DNA of 64,000 nt from the NCBI RefSeq assembly GCF_000710915.1, contig NZ_BAUA01000114.1:37279-101278 (forward strand), written 5' to 3'. The position numbers and the translations under genes are program-made. Shown here in pieces: positions 59,322 to 64,000 of this stretch. Below the pieces are notes generated by a model. The model was not told where the DNA came from, did not search any database, and was given only the letters and a program-made list of their open reading frames with translations. Positions within the stretch are counted from its first letter, which is position 1. Each line of letters starts with the position of its first letter. This DNA is from Nocardia brasiliensis IFM 10847 (GTDB lineage: Bacteria; Actinomycetota; Actinomycetes; Mycobacteriales; Mycobacteriaceae).

Positions 59322-60971
59322 CTACTTGGTGCTTGCTTCTGCGTGTTCGTCGGCGGGGCGTTCGTCGGTTTGAGCCTTGGCCCAGCGGTAGTCGGGCTTG
59401 CCGGCGGGGTTGCGCTTGATCTGGTCGACGAACCAGAGGCTGCGGGGGAGTTTGTAGGGGGCGATCTCCTGGGTGAGGACGGGACGCAGCTCCTCGAGGG
59501 TGGGGCGCTTGTCGCCGCGGCACTGGACGACGGCGGCGACGCGCTGGCCCCAGCGTTCGTCGTCGACGCCGACGACGAGGGCGTCGAAGACCTCGGGATG
59601 GCATTTCAGCGCACCCTCGACCTCTTCGGGGTAGATCTTCTCGCCACCGCTGTTGATGCTGACCGAGCCGCGGCCGAGCATGGTGACCGTGCCGTCCTCC
59701 TCGACCCGGGCGTAGTCGCCGGGGATCGAATAGCGAATCCCGTTGAACTCCTTGAACGTTGCCGCGGTCTTGACCTCGTCCTTGTAGTAGCCGACCGGGA
59801 TGTGGCCCTTGCGCGCGATGAGCCCGACCTGCCCGGAGCCGGGCACCACCGGATTGCCGTCCTCGTCGAGCACCTCGGTGGCGGCGTCGATCTTCACCCG
59901 CGGACCACCGGTGTGGTTGGCGCCCTTGGCGATCACCGACAGCCCGCCGAAACCGGTCTCCGAAGACCCGATGGAATCGGTGATCATCCGGTTGGGCAGC
60001 AATTCGAGGAACTTGTCCTTGAGCGTCGGCGAGAACAGCGCGGCGCTGCTGGCGATCACGTACAGGCTCGAAAGGTCGTAGGGCGCACCGGTTTCCGGGT
60101 TCCCGTCGAGCAGCGCGTCCACCATCGGCCGGGCCATCGCGTCACCGGTGATGAAGATGAGGTTGATCTTGTGCCGATCGATGTGCTGCCACACCCCGTG
60201 CCCGGTGAACTCGGGGATCATCACGGCCTTGCCGCCGTCGAAAAGACTGTGGAAGGTCGCCGTCTGCGAGCCGCCGTGGATCATCGGCGGAATCGGGAAC
60301 CGCACCATCTGCGGGTTACCCGCGCCCTGCTTGGACTGATGCCACTCGTCCTGGACGTATTCACCGGTGAGGAAGTTGATACCGCCGCCGAGCACCCGCC
60401 ACCAGTCCTCGTGCCGCCACATCACGCCCTTCGGCAGTCCCGTGGTGCCGCCGGTGTAGAGCATGAAGATGTCGTCACCGGAACGTTCACCGAAGTCACG
60501 CTCCCCTGACGCGGCGGCCAGCGCGGCCTCGTATTCGACCGAATCCGCTGCGGTCGCGGTGGCACCGGTCGTATCGTCGTCGACAACGATCACCGTCTTC
60601 AGCAGCGGCGTCTTCGGGAGTACCCCGGCCACCCGATCGCTGTAGCGGCGCTCGTGAATCAGCGCGACCATGTCCGAATTGTCGAAGATATATTGCAACT
60701 CGTTCTCGACGTATCGGAAGTTCACGTTGACCATCACCGCCCGCGCCTTGAACACCGCGACCATGGCCTCGACGGCCTCGATCGTGTTGCGCGAGTAGAT
60801 GCCCACCTTGTCGCCCGGTTGAACACCATGTTCGAGCAGGTAGTGAGCCAATTTGTTGGCGCGCTCCTCCAGCTGGGCGTAGGTGACCTCACGGCTGTCG
60901 TCCGCGAGCGCGACGCGGTCGGGCATCAGGTCGATGGCGTGTTCGACAAGGTCCGCTATGTTGTAGCTCAC
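59322..60971 (-). CDS. fadD19: steroid side-chain acyl-CoA synthetase FadD19-like
   Basis: 549 residues. Adenylate-forming enzyme: YTGGTTGLPKGVMWRHED (P-loop), ITDSIGSSETGFGG, IPGDYARVEEDGTVTMLGRG, SVSINSGGEKIYPEEVE, and C-terminal Lys in RNPAGKPDYRWAK. Sequence follows my memory of Rv3515c closely. FadD19 activates C26/C24-branched steroid acids to CoA thioesters. Divergent from echA19. Confidence 0.9.
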   Translation of the reverse strand: MSYNIADLVEHAIDLMPDRVALADDSREVTYAQLEERANKLAHYLLEHGVQPGDKVGIYSRNTIEAVEAMVAVFKARAVMVNVNFRYVENELQYIFDNSDMVALIHERRYSDRVAGVLPKTPLLKTVIVVDDDTTGATATAADSVEYEAALAAASGERDFGERSGDDIFMLYTGGTTGLPKGVMWRHEDWWRVLGGGINFLTGEYVQDEWHQSKQGAGNPQMVRFPIPPMIHGGSQTATFHSLFDGGKAVMIPEFTGHGVWQHIDRHKINLIFITGDAMARPMVDALLDGNPETGAPYDLSSLYVIASSAALFSPTLKDKFLELLPNRMITDSIGSSETGFGGLSVIAKGANHTGGPRVKIDAATEVLDEDGNPVVPGSGQVGLIARKGHIPVGYYKDEVKTAATFKEFNGIRYSIPGDYARVEEDGTVTMLGRGSVSINSGGEKIYPEEVEGALKCHPEVFDALVVGVDDERWGQRVAAVVQCRGDKRPTLEELRPVLTQEIAPYKLPRSLWFVDQIKRNPAGKPDYRWAKAQTDERPADEHAEASTK

Positions 60972-60981
60972 AGCCCTAAAA

Positions 60982-60995
60982 TAGAACGTGTTACT
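60982..60995. promoter_or_regulatory. KstR-type operator between fadD19 and echA19
   Basis: TAGAACGTGTTACT keeps AAC-N2-GTT and differs from TnnAACnnGTTnnA only at the last base. It lies between the divergent starts, 11 bases from the fadD19 start. Confidence 0.7.
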
Positions 60996-61031
60996 GTTCC
61001 TGGCAAGGTTCGAAAGTCAGGAGATTCGCCG

Positions 61032-61814
61032 ATGCCACACTGTCTCGTCGAGAAACGCGATCATGTCCTGATCGTCACGATGAATCGCCCCGAGGCGCGC
61101 AACGCGCTCTCGGCCGAAATGATGGCGATCATGCGTGACGCCTGGGACCAGGTGGACAACGATCCGGACATCCGGGTCGCGATCCTGACCGGTGCGGGCG
61201 GCGCGTTCTGCGCGGGCGCGGACCTGAAGGCGATGACCGCGCAGCATCCCGGCGATTCCTTCGCGGGCGGCGGCTGGGACCTGTCGAAGATCGAGGCGCT
61301 GCTCAAGGGCCGCAGGCTCACCAAGCCGTTGATCGCGGCGGTCGAGGGCCCCGCCATCGCGGGCGGCACCGAGATCCTGCAGGGCACCGACATCCGAGTG
61401 GCCGGTGAAAGCGCGAAATTCGGCGTGTCCGAAGCCCGCTGGGGACTGTTCCCGCTCGGCGGGTCCGCCGTGCGACTGGTCCGCCAGATCCCCTACACGG
61501 TCGCCGCCGACATCCTGCTGACCGGCAGGCACGTCACCGCGGCCGAGGCGAAGGACATCGGCCTGATCGGGCACGTGGTCCCGGACGGCGGCGCGCTGGA
61601 CAAAGCACTCGAGCTCGCGGCCCAGATCGCCGCGAACGGTCCGCTCGCGGTGCAGGCCATCCTGCGCACCATCCGGGAAACCGAGGGCATGCACGAGGAA
61701 GAGGCGTTCCAGATCGACGCGAAACTCGGCATGGCGGTCTTCAAGTCCACCGACGCCAAGGAGGGCCCGAAGGCGTTCGCGGAAAAACGCAAGCCGACCT
61801 TCACCGGTAGCTGA
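61032..61814 (+). CDS. echA19: enoyl-CoA hydratase EchA19-like
   Basis: 260 residues. Crotonase fold: VTMNRPEARNALSAEMMAIM, TGAGGAFCAGADLKAM (oxyanion hole), VEGPAIAGGTEILQGTDIRV, SEARWGLFPLGGSAVRL. EchA19 hydrates steroid enoyl-CoA intermediates of the side chain. Followed by a terminator. Confidence 0.9.
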   Translation: MPHCLVEKRDHVLIVTMNRPEARNALSAEMMAIMRDAWDQVDNDPDIRVAILTGAGGAFCAGADLKAMTAQHPGDSFAGGGWDLSKIEALLKGRRLTKPLIAAVEGPAIAGGTEILQGTDIRVAGESAKFGVSEARWGLFPLGGSAVRLVRQIPYTVAADILLTGRHVTAAEAKDIGLIGHVVPDGGALDKALELAAQIAANGPLAVQAILRTIRETEGMHEEEAFQIDAKLGMAVFKSTDAKEGPKAFAEKRKPTFTGS

Positions 61815-61823
61815 AAAAAGCAC

Positions 61824-61854
61824 GCCCCCGGCGCCTTTCGGCGACCGGGGGCGT
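61824..61854 (+). terminator. terminator after echA19
   Basis: CGCCCCCGG and CCGGGGGCG enclose a nested GCGCC...GGCG stem, starting 9 bases after the stop. Confidence 0.7.
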
Positions 61855-61867
61855 TATTGCGGCGAAT

Positions 61868-62284
61868 TCAGCCGACCGGGTAGGCCATCCAGAACGGCTC
61901 CCACTGGTGACCGTCGGGATCGATGAAGGTGCGGCTGTACATGCCGACCTGTTCCTCTTGGGCCCGCTTCTCCGCGTTGACCTCCTCGGTGCCGCCCGCG
62001 GCCAGCGCCGCGCCGATGTAGGAGTCCACCTCGGCGATGCTGGTCAGTGCCAAACTGTAAGAGGCGCCGATTCTTTCGGTGGTTTCGGCCACCGGGCGAC
62101 GACAGAACGTGGTGAAGAACTGTCTGGTCAGCAACATGATGCAGATGTTGTCGTCGATCACGATGCAGGCCGCGTTGTCGTCGGTGAATTCCTGATTGAC
62201 CTTCCAGCCGAGCGCCTCGTAGAACTTCTTCGACCGATCCAGATCGGCGACGGGGAAGTTGAGAAAAATCATCCGGCTGCTCAT
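61868..62284 (-). CDS. VOC-family (glyoxalase-like) protein
   Basis: 138 residues. MSSRMIFLNFPVADLDRSKK, FYEALGWKVNQEF, and the C-terminal FIDPDGHQWEPFWM with metal-ligand type Glu. Single-module VOC protein; may bind or resist a small molecule. Divergent from the sigma factor gene. Confidence 0.85.
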   Translation of the reverse strand: MSSRMIFLNFPVADLDRSKKFYEALGWKVNQEFTDDNAACIVIDDNICIMLLTRQFFTTFCRRPVAETTERIGASYSLALTSIAEVDSYIGAALAAGGTEEVNAEKRAQEEQVGMYSRTFIDPDGHQWEPFWMAYPVG

Positions 62285-62468
62285 GTGTCGGTCCCTTTTC
62301 GTAGTCCGCCTGTTTCCTGCGCATCTATGAAGACGAGGCGCAGACCCGGAACTCATCGCTGAGCGGGCGATGTGGCCGGGCACACGGCCTGGTTCAGCGA
62401 TCTTGAAAACGCAGGTAACGGACTTTTGGGTCTGGGATGTGTCGGTGGGCTGTGGCAGGGTGACAACC

Positions 62469-63467
62469 ATGAACGACTTGTCCGGCCACACCGCCGGCCT
62501 CGCTCCCGACGTCCTCGAATCCTTCGAGAAGCACCGCCGGGAATTGTGCGCTTACGCCTACCGCATGCTCGGCTCCTCTTTCGAGGCCGAAGACGCGGTC
62601 CAGGAGACCTTCACCCGCGCGTGGAAGTCCTACGACTCGTTCGAGGGCCGCGCGAGCCTGCGCTCCTGGCTGTATCGGATCACCACCAATGTCTGCCTGG
62701 ACATGCTCGACGGTCCGCAGCGGCGGGCCAGGCCGATGGACCTGTCCGGTCCGTCGCGACCGGACTCGCCACTACCCGCGCCCCAGCCGGACTACGTCTG
62801 GATCGAGCCGATCCCGAACGCCCTGGCCTTCGGTGCCGACCCGGCCGACCACGCCTCGGCCAAGGACACCCTGCGGCTGGCCTTCGTCGCCGCCTGCCAG
62901 CACCTGCCCGCCACCCAGCGCGCCATCCTGATCATGCGCGAGGTGCTGCGGTTCTCCGCCAACGAGACCGCCGAGGCCCTCACCATGTCGCCCGCCTCGG
63001 TCAACAGCGCGCTGCAGCGGGCCAGGGCGACCATGTCCAAGGTGCAGCCGACCACCTCGGACAACTACGACGAGTCCGACGACAACCAGCGCAAGCTGGT
63101 CGACAACTTCGTCAAGGCCTTCGAGGCCTACGACATGGACACCCTGACCTCGCTGCTGAAAACCGATGTGGCGCTGTCCATGCCGCCGATCGAGCTGTGG
63201 ATCTCCGGCCCGGAGAACGTGGTCGCGTTCATGCTCGGCCACGGCAGCGGTTGCCGCGACTCCCGGATGATCCGCCTCGAGGGCGCCAACGGTCACCCCG
63301 CCTTCGGCCACTACAAGCCGAGCGGCGAGCCCGGCGTCTGGGTCCCCTGGTCGATCACGGTCCTGGAACTCGACGGCGACACCATCTCCGGCCTCAACTT
63401 CTTCCTCGACACCGACAAGCTCTTCCCGCTGTTCGGCCTGGCCCCGGAACTGCGCGAGCCGGCGTAG
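62469..63467 (+). CDS. ECF sigma factor with C-terminal SnoaL-like domain (SigG type)
   Basis: 332 residues. Sigma-2 (YAYRMLGSSFEAEDAVQETF, RSWLYRITTNVCLDML), sigma-4 (LPATQRAILIMREVLRFSAN, SPASVNSALQRARATM), and a C-terminal NTF2/SnoaL fold from about residue 205 (LVDNFVKAFEAYDMDTLTSL). Such sigma factors have no separate anti-sigma and are controlled through the fused domain. Divergent with the VOC gene, a common pairing for this type. Confidence 0.88.
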   Translation: MNDLSGHTAGLAPDVLESFEKHRRELCAYAYRMLGSSFEAEDAVQETFTRAWKSYDSFEGRASLRSWLYRITTNVCLDMLDGPQRRARPMDLSGPSRPDSPLPAPQPDYVWIEPIPNALAFGADPADHASAKDTLRLAFVAACQHLPATQRAILIMREVLRFSANETAEALTMSPASVNSALQRARATMSKVQPTTSDNYDESDDNQRKLVDNFVKAFEAYDMDTLTSLLKTDVALSMPPIELWISGPENVVAFMLGHGSGCRDSRMIRLEGANGHPAFGHYKPSGEPGVWVPWSITVLELDGDTISGLNFFLDTDKLFPLFGLAPELREPA

Positions 63468-63550
63468 TTTCCCGCCCCGCCGCCCGGGGGAAGGTCTGGG
63501 ACAGACGGCGTTGTCCTGTGCGAGCGGGTACGGGTCCACTCGCGCACGGG
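63468..63550. other. non-coding DNA before the tandem repeats
   Basis: GC-rich sequence after the sigma factor stop. No gene or hairpin stands out before the repeat block. Confidence 0.4.
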
Positions 63551-63675
63551 TTCTCCCGCACCGCGGGTTCTCGCGCACCGCGCGGGTTCTCCCACACCGC
63601 GCGGGTTCTCCCGCACCGCGCGGGTTCTCCCACACCGCGCGGGTTCTCCCGCACCGCGCGGGTTCTCGCGCACGG
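63551..63675. repeat. 19-bp tandem repeat, about seven copies
   Basis: Unit TTCTCCCGCACCGCGCGGG, alternating with TTCTCCCACACCGCGCGGG; the first copy is two bases short and the last is degenerate. Each unit contains the palindrome-like CCGCGCGG. The 19-base period is not a multiple of three, so it does not encode a simple peptide repeat. Confidence 0.85.
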
Positions 63676-63681
63676 CGCCAC

Positions 63682-64000
63682 GACTTGCCGGACGGCACAC
63701 CGGGTGTCGCGAAGGCGCGCGCGAGCTTCCCGTTTGCCGCAGTAGGCCACCAGGCACCCGCCTGGCGCTGCGCCGCGCAGGTCTTCGCGTCCCGCGCACG
63801 TTTTCGCGTCCCGCGCGATGACTTGCCGGGCGACACACCAGAAGAGTCGCGAAAACGCACGCGGGGCGTCCCGTTTACCCAGCAGTCCCCGCCCGGGCAC
63901 GCGCCCGGCGCTGCACCCCCGCAGGTCTTCGCGTCCCCGCGCACGTTTTCGTGTCCCGTGCGACGACTTGCCGAGGGACACGCCAGGACATGTGCAGGAG
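63682..64000. repeat. about 140-bp tandem repeat, more than two copies, running off the window
   Basis: GACTTGCCG recurs at 63682, 63820 and 63965 with matching following sequence: GACACACCAG-type, GTCGCGAA, TCCCGTTT, CGCAGGTCTTCGCGTCC and GCACGTTTTCG segments appear in each copy. Spacings are 138 and 145 bp. No coding sequence is supported here. Confidence 0.75.

Noticed and set aside
63551..63675. Regular short repeats that could suggest a CRISPR array
   Set aside because: Units are directly adjacent with no spacers and no cas genes nearby. They are simple tandem repeats.
62772..63944. A 390-codon minus-strand frame with Arg/Gly/Cys repeats
   Set aside because: Covers the sigma factor in antisense and the tandem repeats. 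Its apparent peptide repeats come from DNA repeats whose period is not a multiple of three.

Overview
The window is high-GC actinobacterial DNA, most likely from a Nocardia-like member of the Mycobacteriales (inference). The evidence is a complete mce4-type steroid import operon with the KstR-regulated cholesterol genes hsd4A, fdxD, fadE26, fadE27, fadD19 and echA19, plus otsA, an MbtH-like protein, an antigen-85-like exported esterase and WhiB-type genes. The order otsA ... mce4 ... echA19 matches the Mycobacterium tuberculosis Rv3490-Rv3516 region, apart from insertions and losses.

Positions 1 to about 20,575 are the right arm of a prophage whose left part lies outside the window. A serine integrase (19046-20548, minus) abuts an attachment junction at about 20,560-20,590. 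To the right of the junction a glutamate decarboxylase gene resumes in mid-protein, so the phage sits inside gad. An immunity region (two XRE proteins, a perfect 37-bp palindrome, a plus-strand promoter) lies at 17.5-18.2 kb. From 17.7 kb down to 1 nearly everything is one leftward series of tightly coupled genes. They comprise three tiny membrane peptides, a three-part WhiB fusion, a RecE-like nuclease with RecT, an HNH-like protein, a DnaQ-like exonuclease, a sliding-clamp/FtsK-gamma fusion, a DUF5131 protein, a Rep-like winged-helix protein next to 22-bp-spaced iterons with a perfect DnaA box, RusA, many small Cys-rich proteins, an initiator-like tRNA, and an Acb2-like anti-CBASS protein. 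Several genes here have fewer than 60 codons.

Positions 20.6-41 kb are chromosome: gad 3' part, a DUF2334 deacetylase, oligopeptidase B, a MerR/old-yellow-enzyme pair, a DUF2330 protein, a NarL-type two-component system, an exported esterase, HIT proteins, a DUF3800 gene with a decayed tail duplicate, purB, a TetR regulator, an aminotransferase, an M23 peptidase, purD, a PH-domain protein, tRNA-Thr(TGT) with a 3'-half duplicate, an MbtH-like protein and an alpha/beta hydrolase.

Positions 41-62 kb hold otsA, an OmpR-type two-component system, the mce4 operon (yrbE4A-yrbE4B-mce4A-F and two Mce-associated proteins, all minus) and the steroid side-chain genes. Four KstR-type palindromes sit at the promoters of yrbE4A, hsd4A/fdxD, fadE26 and fadD19/echA19. 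The right end carries a VOC protein, a SigG-like ECF sigma factor with a SnoaL-like tail, and a block of 19-bp and about 140-bp tandem repeats running off the window.
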